Shown here piece by piece: positions 17,642-25,394 of a stretch of 46,338 nucleotides of DNA (its first letter is position 1; every line of letters starts with the position of its first letter). This stretch comes from Siminovitchia terrae (lineage in GTDB: Bacteria > Bacillota > Bacilli > Bacillales > Bacillaceae_C). The notes beneath the pieces were generated by a model. It was not told the origin of the DNA. It worked only from the letters and a program-made list of their open reading frames with translations, and ran no database searches. The stretch is from contig NZ_QYTW02000014.1 in assembly GCF_003605405.2 (NCBI RefSeq), forward strand, positions 46,432 to 92,769, in the 5' to 3' direction. Position numbers and translations under genes: made by a program.

Positions 17642-19060
17642 TTGGGAATTAAAATCGGCAATGCTGCCTTTGACGTGCGTGCAGACGAAGCGCTCCGAGA
17701 TCAGAATGTACAGGGGGCGGTCCCGTCTGCACAGGAACGGCTTCAATCTGTCCGATTAAAGGCGGTCGGTGAGCTGGACGATTGGGAACGCTGGCGTGAC
17801 CTGGGCGAAGAAATCCGTTCGCATACGATAGACAACCTTGATTACTATTTGACCGAGCTAAGCAATAATGTGGCGAAGCGTGGCGGACATGTGTTTTTTG
17901 CAGAAACTGCAGAAGACGCCAATCAATACATTGAAGAGGTCGTTCGGAAGAAGCAGGCAAAAAAGATTGTAAAATCAAAATCGATGGTCACAGAGGAAAT
18001 TGGACTGAATCCAGTTTTGGAAAAATCCGGCTGTGAGGTCATTGAAACGGATCTTGGCGAATACATCATTCAATTGGATAATGACCACCCTTCTCATTTC
18101 CTCGGTCCTGCTCTTCATAAGACGAGGGAGCAGGTCAGGGATATTTTTTCAGAAAAAAGGGGATACGTCGGTAGCGAAGAGCCGGAAGAGCTCACACAGT
18201 TTGCCCGCGAACAGCTTCGGAAGGAATTTTTATCAGCTGATGTCGGCATAACTGGGTGCAACTTTGCCATTGCCAATTCGGGAACAGTCGGTATTGTGAC
18301 GAACGAAGGGAATGCGCGGCTTTCAACGACGGTGCCGAAAACGCAGATCACCGTTATGGGAATGGAGCGGCTTGTTCCTTCGTGGGAAGATTTCGATGTG
18401 ATGGTTTCCTTACTTTGCCGTAGCGCAGTTGGACAAAAGCTTTCGACGTATGTAACGGCTGTGAGCGGGCCGAGGCTAGAAGGAGAAGCAGACGGGCCGG
18501 AGGAATTCCATTTAGTGATCGTCGACAACGGCAGATCCGGTATTCTTGGAACGCAATTTCAATCGGCCCTGCACTGTATCCGCTGTTCAGCCTGTGTCAA
18601 TGTATGCCCGGTATACCGCCATATCGGCGGACATGCATACGGTTCAATTTACCAGGGGCCGATCGGAGCTGTTTTGACTCCGCTCTTGGGCGGATACGAG
18701 GAATATAAAGAACTTCCGTATGCTTCTTCATTATGTGCTGCCTGTACGGAAGTATGCCCGGTGCGCATACCGCTGCACGAATTGCTCTATAAGCATCGTC
18801 AGCAAATCGTTCAGGAAGAAGGACTTGCACCAGCCGGGGAAAAAATGGTGATGAAAACGTTCCGGACGGTCACATCATCCAGCCGGCTTTATAAAGTTAG
18901 TACAAAATCCGCCACGGCTGTACGCGGAGTGATTGCAGGCATGTCCAAGGGCGGGCCAAAGCCAATCCGAGGATGGACGCAATCGCGAAACCTGCCTTCC
19001 GTCGGGAAAAAGAGATTCCGGGATCTGTATAAAGAACGGAAAAAGGGGGCGGGCGAATGA
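17642..19060 (+). CDS. lutB: L-lactate oxidation iron-sulfur protein LutB
   Basis: 472 residues, close to the B. subtilis protein. The N-terminal LUD/DUF162 domain ([37 protein letters not shown]) is followed by two ferredoxin-type clusters, [19 protein letters not shown] and [18 protein letters not shown], that bind 4Fe-4S centres. The start is TTG with GGGGAGAGG about 6 nt before it. It overlaps lutC by 4 nt. It probably transfers electrons from lactate to the respiratory chain together with LutA and LutC. Confidence 0.96.
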   Translation: MGIKIGNAAFDVRADEALRDQNVQGAVPSAQERLQSVRLKAVGELDDWERWRDLGEEIRSHTIDNLDYYLTELSNNVAKRGGHVFFAETAEDANQYIEEVVRKKQAKKIVKSKSMVTEEIGLNPVLEKSGCEVIETDLGEYIIQLDNDHPSHFLGPALHKTREQVRDIFSEKRGYVGSEEPEELTQFAREQLRKEFLSADVGITGCNFAIANSGTVGIVTNEGNARLSTTVPKTQITVMGMERLVPSWEDFDVMVSLLCRSAVGQKLSTYVTAVSGPRLEGEADGPEEFHLVIVDNGRSGILGTQFQSALHCIRCSACVNVCPVYRHIGGHAYGSIYQGPIGAVLTPLLGGYEEYKELPYASSLCAACTEVCPVRIPLHELLYKHRQQIVQEEGLAPAGEKMVMKTFRTVTSSSRLYKVSTKSATAVRGVIAGMSKGGPKPIRGWTQSRNLPSVGKKRFRDLYKERKKGAGE

Positions 19061-19776
19061 GTACACGAGACGAGCTTAATGGCCGAATTGCCAATCGGGA
19101 GCAGTTCCTGGAGCGGCTGGCTAAAAGTTTTGGACGGGATCGTATAATGGAGAAGCCCGCCCGGCCTAATCGAGAGTACAAGCCTCAATGGGAGGTTTTT
19201 TCCGGCTTGACGAGTGATGAACTTGTCGAAGTCCTGAAGAATCAGTGCCTCCTCGTTTACACGGAAGTGATTGAAACGGAGAAGGCAGAGCTCGGAGCCG
19301 CTTTAAAAGAAGCGTTAGACCAAAATGATTGTAAATCGATCGTTACATGGAAAGATCCAAGATTTGCAGAGTTCGGATTGAACGGTGTTTTAGGACAGTA
19401 CAAGGTAAGTGAGTGGAATTCTGAAGATCGGATCGGGAGCATAGCTGCAGCCGAGCAGGCCGATGTTGGGATCACTTTCAGCGATATCACACTTGCAGAA
19501 TCTGCGACAGTCGTCCTTTTTTCAAGCGAAGGCAAAGGCCGTTCCGTGAGCCTCTTACCGAGGAACTACATTGCTGTCATTCCAAAAAGCACCATCGTTC
19601 CGAGGATCACTCAGGCTGCGGCAGAAATCGATAGGCGAATTGCAGCCGGGGAGAGCGTTGCCTCCTGCGTCAACTTCATCTCTGGGCCGAGCAACTCCGC
19701 CGACATCGAAATGAGCCTCGTTGTTGGCGTGCACGGTCCTGTCCACGCTACCTACATCATTGTGGCCGATGCATAG
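19057..19776 (+). CDS. lutC: L-lactate oxidation protein LutC
   Basis: 239-residue LUD-domain (DUF162) protein, the third LutABC component. The typical core [28 protein letters not shown] and the C-terminal [19 protein letters not shown] are present. The ATG overlaps the lutB stop (ATGA), so the two are coupled. The gene ends 8 nt before a strong terminator. Confidence 0.95.
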   Translation: MSTRDELNGRIANREQFLERLAKSFGRDRIMEKPARPNREYKPQWEVFSGLTSDELVEVLKNQCLLVYTEVIETEKAELGAALKEALDQNDCKSIVTWKDPRFAEFGLNGVLGQYKVSEWNSEDRIGSIAAAEQADVGITFSDITLAESATVVLFSSEGKGRSVSLLPRNYIAVIPKSTIVPRITQAAAEIDRRIAAGESVASCVNFISGPSNSADIEMSLVVGVHGPVHATYIIVADA

Positions 19777-19783
19777 AATATGA

Positions 19784-19831
19784 AGAGTTGGAGCGCGCCG
19801 GCCCCTTTGGGGCGATGCGCGCTCCAACTCT
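19784..19831 (+). terminator. Terminator of lutABC
   Basis: AGAGTTGGAGCGCGC (19784-19798) pairs perfectly with GCGCGCTCCAACTCT (19817-19831) around an inner GCCCC-TTT-GGGGC hairpin. The 3' arm is the first unit of the 20-bp tandem repeat that follows. Confidence 0.85.
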
Positions 19832-19920
19832 CTTATAAAAGCTCCAACTCTCTTATAAAAGCTCCAACTCTCTTATAAAAGCTCCAACTCTCTTATAAAA
19901 GCTCCAACTCTCTTATAAAT
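19821..19920. repeat. Five tandem copies of a 20-bp unit
   Basis: GCTCCAACTCTCTTATAAAA is repeated at 19821, 19841, 19861 and 19881, with a fifth copy at 19901 changed only at its last base. Each copy contains the 11-nt 3' arm of the lutC terminator. The last copy holds the stop codon of the minus-strand NERD gene (TAA at 19913-19915). Confidence 0.98.
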
Positions 19921-20887
19921 CTTTTTTATGAAAATCTAAGGTATATCTGCGATAGCGGCAGGAACCGATGCTGTTTAAATCCATAGAACATAATATTCTA
20001 GAAGCAATATTCATATCAACCCCAAGAAACTCCCTGCAATCCTTATTTGTCATTTCCCGCCCCATTATAAGAAACCACTCCCTAACCCCGCGTTCATGCG
20101 CTCTATGATCGAGGAATCCGCATGAACGGCAACGCCAGCTCCTTTTAATTTTAACCATTCCGATCACCCCGCAATTGAGGCAGATGACCCCGGTTCGAAT
20201 GTCCTTTCTTGGAATATTGTAAGTTTCACAGACCGGCCTTGGAACATAGTTGATGTGACGATCCAGAAATTCTTCAGCTAGCCAATTGAACGTTTTTTGA
20301 TCGAGCAACGTTTCTTTGCGGGGCAATTCCATAATATAGCGAGGAACATGGTTGGGGAATAACACTGGAGTCTTTGCTGGGGCCCGATCCAGAATCTGCT
20401 TTGGATACGCTAATACTACAGCTTGGAAAATGGGGATGTAGATTCCTTTCGACTTCAGCCAGCCTTCAAGCAGCTCCCCGTTGCGTTCTACTTGGGCAGC
20501 CGCGCTTTCAAATCCATCAACCTCCCCTGTCTCGCGAGTTCGAATCAATTGGGGAGGGTTGTCCCTAAATTCCAATCGTCCTCCAATATTTTTCACTTCA
20601 AGAACAAGGGCATAGAATGGGGTTAGAAACAGGGAGTCTATTTGAAAGGGAGTAGTAGATGCTAAGGAAAGGTCATGGATCACTCTGTGTTCAAATGGAA
20701 ATGAGTGTTTGTGAAGTGCTTCAGCCAGCTTTATTTCACCAGAAATGCCAGCTTCGAGGGAAAATTCTTTTGCGGTTAAAATAGGAATTACTGCATGTCT
20801 CGGATGCAGCCGTTTGATAGAAGCTTGTACACCTTCTAAAGGAAGCGATCTTCCTCTATGTTTGATAACGATATATTCCACCTCCAT
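19913..20887 (-). CDS. NERD-domain protein with C-terminal zinc ribbon
   Basis: 324 residues. The N-terminal half is a nuclease-related (NERD) domain with the PD-(D/E)xK-like core Asp84 (FQIDSLFL) and Glu97-x-Lys99 (LVLEVKN). The C-terminal third has a CxxC-x18-CxxC zinc ribbon (CLNCG, CRSCG) and then a basic, helix-turn-helix-like tail. NERD proteins are thought to act on DNA or RNA, but the substrate of this one is unknown. The ATG start has only a distant AGGA upstream and a GGAGGTG lies immediately inside the frame, so a slightly later GTG start is possible. It is a single gene; its stop lies in the 20-bp tandem array. Confidence 0.85.
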   Translation of the reverse strand: MEVEYIVIKHRGRSLPLEGVQASIKRLHPRHAVIPILTAKEFSLEAGISGEIKLAEALHKHSFPFEHRVIHDLSLASTTPFQIDSLFLTPFYALVLEVKNIGGRLEFRDNPPQLIRTRETGEVDGFESAAAQVERNGELLEGWLKSKGIYIPIFQAVVLAYPKQILDRAPAKTPVLFPNHVPRYIMELPRKETLLDQKTFNWLAEEFLDRHINYVPRPVCETYNIPRKDIRTGVICLNCGVIGMVKIKRSWRCRSCGFLDHRAHERGVREWFLIMGREMTNKDCREFLGVDMNIASRILCSMDLNSIGSCRYRRYTLDFHKKDL

Positions 20888-20938
20888 AGTAGTTTACAAG
20901 TATCCTAGCATAATTCGTAAGCGTATTCCATAGAGTAT

Positions 20939-21274
20939 TTACCCCCGCATCCAGTCCATATCCTCTCCGGCAGGTCCTTCCCAGCGGAATGTTTTCATGT
21001 CAATTCGGCCGTTTTCATTTAGCTCTATCCCTTCTTGCTCAAGGAGCTGTCTCTGCTTGTCCGCTTTAAAAAGGACAATCTCTCCTTTTGTATTGACTAC
21101 CCGGTGCCACGGTAAATTATACTTCTCACTCATGGAATGCAGAATTCTGCCAACCTGCCTAGCCGCTCTGTGATTTCCTGCAAATGTTGCAATTTGTCCG
21201 TAAGAAGCAACGCGTCCCGCTGGAATTTGCAAGATGGTGTCTATAACTTTTTCTGTAAAATGATTCATCTCCAT
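20939..21274 (-). CDS. Alkyltransferase-like protein (ATL)
   Basis: 111-residue DNA-binding protein of the O6-alkylguanine transferase fold. The sequence retains the helix-turn-helix and arginine-finger region (HRAARQVGRIL) but has PWHR (Trp56) instead of the catalytic PCHR cysteine. It therefore cannot transfer alkyl groups. ATL proteins bind O6-alkylguanine and hand the lesion to nucleotide excision repair. AAGGAG precedes two in-frame ATGs at 21274 and 21268; the second has the better spacing and would shorten the protein by two residues. It is divergent from the cupin gene and shares a palindromic promoter region with it. Confidence 0.92.
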   Translation of the reverse strand: MEMNHFTEKVIDTILQIPAGRVASYGQIATFAGNHRAARQVGRILHSMSEKYNLPWHRVVNTKGEIVLFKADKQRQLLEQEGIELNENGRIDMKTFRWEGPAGEDMDWMRG

Positions 21275-21314
21275 TATCTCCTTATAAAGATGTTCTATTG
21301 ATCTCGAATCTACT

Positions 21315-21356
21315 CTGTAATCATTATATCAAAATTATCTGATATAATGATTACAG
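21315..21356. promoter_or_regulatory. Perfect 17-bp inverted repeat with back-to-back extended -10 promoters
   Basis: CTGTAATCATTATATCA (21315-21331) and its exact reverse complement (21340-21356) flank an 8-nt spacer. Each arm contains TGATATAAT, an extended -10 element, so one fires toward the cupin gene and the other toward the ATL gene. No -35 boxes are needed or visible. The two promoters overlap and could not be occupied together, and the dyad may also be a repressor site. Confidence 0.8.
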
Positions 21357-21380
21357 ATATCTGTGACAGGAGTTGTTCCC

Positions 21381-21692
21381 ATGTTAAAAAACATTAAAGA
21401 ATCTCAGGAGTTCAACGAAAGCCGCTTTGTCAGGAAGAAGCTTTTTCAAGAGGGAAAAACTGACGCATTCGTCTTGAATCTTTTGCCTGGTCAGTCAGTC
21501 CCTCCGCATCCGCACCCCAATGCACATGTTTATATGTATGTAGTTGAAGGAGCGGGCACATTAATCATTGATGAAAAAGAACTCACCGTCTCGCAAAAGG
21601 ATGTTGTTCACTGTGAAGATCAACAAATGCTAGAGATTGAGAATACTGGCGATAAGCCTCTTTCTATCTACGTTGTATTAGCAAAGTCCTAG
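21381..21692 (+). CDS. Small single-domain cupin protein
   Basis: 103 residues forming one cupin_2 barrel. Metal-binding motif 1 is GQSVPPHPHPNAHVYMYVVEG (three histidines and a tyrosine where the glutamate usually sits), and motif 2 is near CEDQQMLEIENTGDKP. The ligand or reaction is unknown. The ATG at 21381 follows AGGAG by 9 nt; a longer frame from 21363 is rejected. It is divergent from the ATL gene, which hints at shared control but not at a shared function. Confidence 0.85.
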   Translation: MLKNIKESQEFNESRFVRKKLFQEGKTDAFVLNLLPGQSVPPHPHPNAHVYMYVVEGAGTLIIDEKELTVSQKDVVHCEDQQMLEIENTGDKPLSIYVVLAKS

Positions 21693-21788
21693 TTGTTCAT
21701 AAAAGTTCCACAATTGTCTCATTCTTTGGCAGGTAAAAGCTATTTCTTTATACTCGTAATTGATTTAAAATAGAGCTAGTGCGTTTGG

Positions 21789-21864
21789 AGTACGTCTGAC
21801 GGACTGGTTTTTTTTGGCCCCTTCGGGTCATAAATCGCCCTTTTTCAAGGATTGTCGACGTACT
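21789..21864 (+). other. Structured leader or terminator region before the SsuA-like gene
   Basis: AGTACGTC (21789-21796) is complementary to GACGTACT (21857-21864), enclosing GGCCC-CTTC-GGGTC and CCTT-TTTC-AAGG hairpins. AGTACG can alternatively pair with CGGACT at 21100+700-705 (21800-21805), a stem followed by eight T residues at 21808-21815, which would be a terminator. The alternatives are mutually exclusive. It matches no riboswitch class that I recognise, and it may simply end the cupin transcript. Confidence 0.45.
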
Positions 21865-21918
21865 GACACTTTAGTATGGTAGAGCAAAGAAGTTTTTCAA
21901 AAATGAGGGGGAAGTAAA

Positions 21919-22920
21919 ATGAAGTTGAGAATTCTAGCCATCAGCATCGCAATTTTCATGCTAATTGCTGCTGGATGCTCCAATAGCTCCAATGAAGGAG
22001 CAAAAGATAAAGACGGCGGAAATGCCAATGGAGATACGCAGACCATCAAAGTGGCTGTTCAGCCATGGGTGGGCAACGGCCCGTTCTGGATTGCTGAGGA
22101 AAAAGGGATTGATGAGAAACACGGTATCAAAATCGAAACAGTCCCCTTTGAACAGGACTCTGATATGAATGCAGCTTTTGCTTCCGATAAAGTGGATGTA
22201 GCGAACCTTGCAACTCATACAACCATTCGGATGAAATCCAATCAGGATCTGGACATGAAAGCCATCATTTTCATGGACGAGTCCCATGATGCAGACGCAA
22301 TTTTAGCTACAAAAGACATTCAGTCAGTCAAAGAGTTTAAAGGACAGAAGGTTGCGTTTGAAGAGGGCGCAACATCAGAGCTTCTTCTTCAGCAGGCATT
22401 GAGCGAAGAGGGCATGACACTGGATGATGTTGAAACGGTATTTATGCCGGCACCGCAGGCAGGTCTTTCTATGATTTCCGGTGATGTAAAAACGGCTGTT
22501 ACTTATGCTCCATATATTAAAGAAGTGCTGGATAAGAAGAAGGATGAGGGAGTGCATCTTCTTTACACTGGCAATAACTCACCTGGTTTGATCAGCGATA
22601 TTGTAGTTGGTAAAACAAAATTCTTCGAAGACAATCCTGAAGCAAAAGAAAGCTTGCGCGCTGTATGGGACGAAGCCCTTCAATATTGGAGAGACCATGA
22701 AGAAGAGGGGAATGAAATCGTGGCAAAAGGCAGCGGCATCACTGCTGACGAATTGCCATCTATCCTCAGCGGGCTAAAATTTTACAATAGTGAAGAGCAG
22801 TCTGAAAAAGTCAGCTCTGGTGAATTGAGAAAAGCGGCGGAAAACATTCAGAAGCTTATGCTTGAAGGCGGAAGCATGAAGAACGAAATCAACTTAGACG
22901 AAATATTTGATATGGAATAG
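21919..22920 (+). CDS. ABC transporter substrate-binding lipoprotein, nitrate/sulfonate/taurine type
   Basis: 333 residues. The lipoprotein signal ends LIAAGC with Cys20 lipidated. The mature protein is an NMT1/SsuA-like type II binding fold (VAVQPWVGNGPFWIAEEKGI, then AFASDKVDVANLATHTT and KGQKVAFEEGATSELLL). The family imports sulfonates, taurine, nitrate or pyrimidine precursors, and the ligand cannot be decided here. No thiamine or other riboswitch is recognisable upstream. The ATG follows GAGGGGGAAG. It is first of a three-gene operon with its permease and ATPase. Confidence 0.92.
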   Translation: MKLRILAISIAIFMLIAAGCSNSSNEGAKDKDGGNANGDTQTIKVAVQPWVGNGPFWIAEEKGIDEKHGIKIETVPFEQDSDMNAAFASDKVDVANLATHTTIRMKSNQDLDMKAIIFMDESHDADAILATKDIQSVKEFKGQKVAFEEGATSELLLQQALSEEGMTLDDVETVFMPAPQAGLSMISGDVKTAVTYAPYIKEVLDKKKDEGVHLLYTGNNSPGLISDIVVGKTKFFEDNPEAKESLRAVWDEALQYWRDHEEEGNEIVAKGSGITADELPSILSGLKFYNSEEQSEKVSSGELRKAAENIQKLMLEGGSMKNEINLDEIFDME

Positions 22921-22930
22921 TTGGTACAAA

Positions 22931-23695
22931 ATGAAGCGATATCCAATCATTTCAACAATAAGTGTATTTTTTATATTTGCTGTATGGAGCATTGTGACGT
23001 ATGGGGGCTACGTAGACCCTCTATTTCTTCCATCTCCGAGTGATGTGGTGCGCGCAGCAATGGAGGAAATTGAAGAAGGTATCTTTTTCAAAGATATCGG
23101 TGTCAGCTTTTACAGAATTTTCATGGGCTTTTTCATTTCAACATTGTTCGCTTTGCCAATTGGAATCATGATGGGGACATCCAGAGCGTGGCAATCCATT
23201 TGGGAACCAGTTGTCGGACTTGTTCGCTACATGCCGGCCGTCGCTTTTATTCCGTTATCCATTTTATGGTTTGGCACAACCGATACTCAAAAGTTCTTCA
23301 TCCTATTCCTAGGTGTATTCTTTCAAGAAGTGATCATGGTTGCCGACAATTGTAAAACGGTTAACCGTTCCTTGGTTGAAGTCGGGATGACAATCGGTTT
23401 GAAAAAATTTGAGATTATCAAAGATATCGTGTTCAGGGCGGCTTTTCCGGGAATTATGGATACATTCCGGACGACATGGGGATGGGCATGGACCTATCTG
23501 GTCGTCGCTGAACTCGTTGCGGCTTCCGAAGGTCTCGGGTTCCGGATCATGCAGGCACAGCGTTATCTTGCAACGGACCGGATCATTCTCGGAATTCTTG
23601 TGATTGGGCTCCTCGGCCTCATTACAGATATGTTGTTCAAATTGTTGTATCACCGTTTATTCCCGTGGAAGGAATCAGCCAAGGTAAAAGAATGA
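22931..23695 (+). CDS. ABC transporter permease, SsuC/TauC type
   Basis: 254 residues with about six hydrophobic helices and the binding-protein-dependent permease coupling loop (EVGMTIGLKKFEIIKDIVFRAAFPGI). The ATG at 22931 is chosen because an upstream TTG at 22907 lies inside the binding-protein gene. Its ribosome binding site is weak (GGAA) and lies across the upstream stop, suggesting translational coupling. It ends 13 nt before the ATPase gene. Confidence 0.92.
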   Translation: MKRYPIISTISVFFIFAVWSIVTYGGYVDPLFLPSPSDVVRAAMEEIEEGIFFKDIGVSFYRIFMGFFISTLFALPIGIMMGTSRAWQSIWEPVVGLVRYMPAVAFIPLSILWFGTTDTQKFFILFLGVFFQEVIMVADNCKTVNRSLVEVGMTIGLKKFEIIKDIVFRAAFPGIMDTFRTTWGWAWTYLVVAELVAASEGLGFRIMQAQRYLATDRIILGILVIGLLGLITDMLFKLLYHRLFPWKESAKVKE

Positions 23696-23708
23696 TGGAG
23701 GGGATATC

Positions 23709-24500
23709 ATGGAAGAAGTTCGTTTAGCAGCCAAAGATATCAATAAGATTTTTATCAGCAATAAAAAAGAAGTCGTTGCCCTCCAAGATGTTAACCTGGA
23801 CATAAAAACAGGAGAGTTTGTTTCCTTGCTCGGTCCCTCAGGCTGCGGGAAGTCGACTTTTCTTAGACTAGTGGCGGGATTAGACACATACACCGCAGGC
23901 GACCTTCAATTGGACGGCAAACAAATAACTGGAGCGGGAAGAGATCGCGGCGTTGTTTTTCAGCAATACAGCTTGCTGCCTTGGCTCCATGCGTGGGAAA
24001 ATGTCGCATTTGCATTGAAAAAAGACAACACATTAAATAAAGCTCAAAAGAAAGAAATGGCTATGCATTTTCTGAAGCTTGTCGGTTTGTCTGGCTTTGA
24101 AAACCATTATCCTTCCCAAATGTCCGGTGGAATGCAGCAGCGTGTGGCTATTGCGAGGGCGCTTGTTTATAAGCCAAGCTTGCTGCTCATGGATGAGCCG
24201 TTCGGTGCATTGGATGCCCAAACGAGAAAAGAAATGCAGGACCTGCTTCTAAGCGTTTGGGAAGAAGAAAAGTGCAGTGTATTGTTCGTCACCCACGATG
24301 TAGATGAAGCGGTCTACTTGTCAGACCGGATCTATGTCATGTCGGCACGGCCTGGAAAAATTGCGAAAGAAATCCAAGTTGAACTGCCGCGGCCCCGTGA
24401 ATGGGATATGCAGTTAACAAAAGAATTTATTGAATATAAACGTGAAATCATTTTAGAACTGCAGGGCAAACAAAATGCCCCTTTGGCAAATCAAACTTGA
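23709..24500 (+). CDS. ABC transporter ATPase, SsuB/TauB type
   Basis: 263 residues. Walker A is GPSGCGKST, the Q-loop FQQYSLLPW, the signature MSGGMQQRVAIARAL, Walker B LLLMDEPFGALD and the H-loop FVTHDVDEA. Those features are typical for the nitrate/sulfonate/taurine import family. GGAGGGG precedes the ATG. It closes the operon, and the stop is inside the terminator stem. Confidence 0.94.
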   Translation: MEEVRLAAKDINKIFISNKKEVVALQDVNLDIKTGEFVSLLGPSGCGKSTFLRLVAGLDTYTAGDLQLDGKQITGAGRDRGVVFQQYSLLPWLHAWENVAFALKKDNTLNKAQKKEMAMHFLKLVGLSGFENHYPSQMSGGMQQRVAIARALVYKPSLLLMDEPFGALDAQTRKEMQDLLLSVWEEEKCSVLFVTHDVDEAVYLSDRIYVMSARPGKIAKEIQVELPRPREWDMQLTKEFIEYKREIILELQGKQNAPLANQT

Positions 24501-24523
24501 ACCGTCCATCAGGGCGGTTTTTT
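24500..24523 (+). terminator. Terminator of the SsuABC-like operon
   Basis: AACCGTCC pairs with GGGCGGTT (one T-G pair) around ATCA and is followed by TTTT. Confidence 0.85.
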
Positions 24524-24540
24524 CATTATGGAGATATCTA

Positions 24541-24554
24541 ATCAATCATTTGAT
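24541..24554. repeat. TetR-operator-like palindrome, site 1
   Basis: ATCAATCATTTGAT, with TA before and TAATA after. It matches the ATCAAACGTTTGAT consensus at 12 of 14 positions. Read in frame it gives Asn-Gln-Ser-Phe-Asp-stop. Confidence 0.6.
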
Positions 24555-24612
24555 TAATAAGATGAGTTTATTGTTCCAGTTGCTAAGGTTACTGTACAGT
24601 CGCGAATTATTC

Positions 24613-24636
24613 AATGAATCAAACGTTTGATTCATT
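24613..24636. repeat. TetR-operator-like palindrome, site 2 (perfect 24-bp)
   Basis: AATGAATCAAAC is followed directly by its exact reverse complement GTTTGATTCATT. This is the best copy of the motif and lies 67 nt upstream of the small gene at 24703, in a position suited to control it. Confidence 0.75.
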
Positions 24637-24702
24637 TCGGCAATCCCTAAACGAAACCTTTCCCTGCTGTATCCGTAAGGGAGATAAAGGGGGAAAGATC
24701 GA

Positions 24703-24996
24703 ATGAAAAAAACAGGTATTATCAGTACATTAATTGTAGCTGCATTGATCATTGGATCAATCGTTTGGTACTTTAACACTGCTTCCGGACAAAGGACGCT
24801 AAAAAACATGAAATCCAACAACTCCGGCGGAATGGAAAGAATCGTCAAAGTGTACAGTGGTGACGGAGAACTGATAGAGCAATACGAAGGAAAAATTGAT
24901 ATCCAGGACACGGAATACGGAAACAAGGTATTATTTGATATAAATGGAAAGCGCATCGTTATCTATAACGCTACAGTGGTGACCGAGGAAAAATAA
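24703..24996 (+). CDS. Small membrane-anchored protein of unknown function
   Basis: 97 residues. It has an N-terminal signal-anchor helix (about 4-23), a short polar linker and a compact beta-rich domain of about 55 residues (MERIVKVYSGDGELIEQYEG, then VLFDINGKRIVIYNATVVTEE). The pattern recalls small YxeA-like or phage/ICE-associated proteins, but I do not recognise the family with certainty. GGGGGAAAG precedes the ATG. The 24-bp palindrome lies upstream. Confidence 0.72.
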   Translation: MKKTGIISTLIVAALIIGSIVWYFNTASGQRTLKNMKSNNSGGMERIVKVYSGDGELIEQYEGKIDIQDTEYGNKVLFDINGKRIVIYNATVVTEEK

Positions 24997-25064
24997 GGGG
25001 TCTGACCCCCACTCAATTAACGCGTTAAAGCAAAAAACTCTTTCCGATTAAGCAGGAGTGCGGC

Positions 25065-25279
25065 ATGGTGCTATCGAAGATTATGATCATGAGGGAGACA
25101 GCAGCGAAGTCCATAAATGAAAAGTTTATAGCGACCTTCACCAAGTCTCTGGAAAAAGGTGGAGACACGGGCTTATGATTGCTTGGATTCAAGTGGAGAG
25201 GGATTCCATAATTGTTTCTAACGAATCAGGAGAACTTCCTGTCTATTATGAGGGAGCTATTAATCAACCGTTTGATTGA
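25065..25279 (+). pseudogene. Possible frameshifted small gene
   Basis: An ATG at 25065 behind GCAGGAG opens 37 codons ending EKGGDTGL and stops at 25178. An ATG overlapping that stop (ATGA) opens 34 codons, MIAWIQVERDSIIVSNESGE and so on to a stop at 25279. Together they read like one soluble protein of about 70 residues broken by a frameshift near 25170, but two coupled mini-genes or chance cannot be excluded. The C-terminus NQPFD is encoded by palindrome site 3. No family was recognised. Confidence 0.35.
25263..25276. repeat. TetR-operator-like palindrome, site 3
   Basis: ATCAACCGTTTGAT, within TAATCAACCGTTTGATTGA. In frame it encodes Asn-Gln-Pro-Phe-Asp and a stop. Confidence 0.65.
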
Positions 25280-25340
25280 AAAATGAGATACTGAAGCGGC
25301 TGCCTAATAAAGGCTGATAAATGAAGCGGTGCTCACACTA

Positions 25341-25354
25341 ATCAACTGTTTGAT
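25341..25354. repeat. TetR-operator-like palindrome, site 4
   Basis: ATCAACTGTTTGAT, within CTAATCAACTGTTTGATTAA. In frame it encodes Asn-Gln-Leu-Phe-Asp and a stop. It lies 41 nt upstream of the membrane protein gene at 25395. Confidence 0.65.
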
Positions 25355-25394
25355 TAATAAAAGGCCAACTCCAATTAAACAGAGGAGCGGTAGC

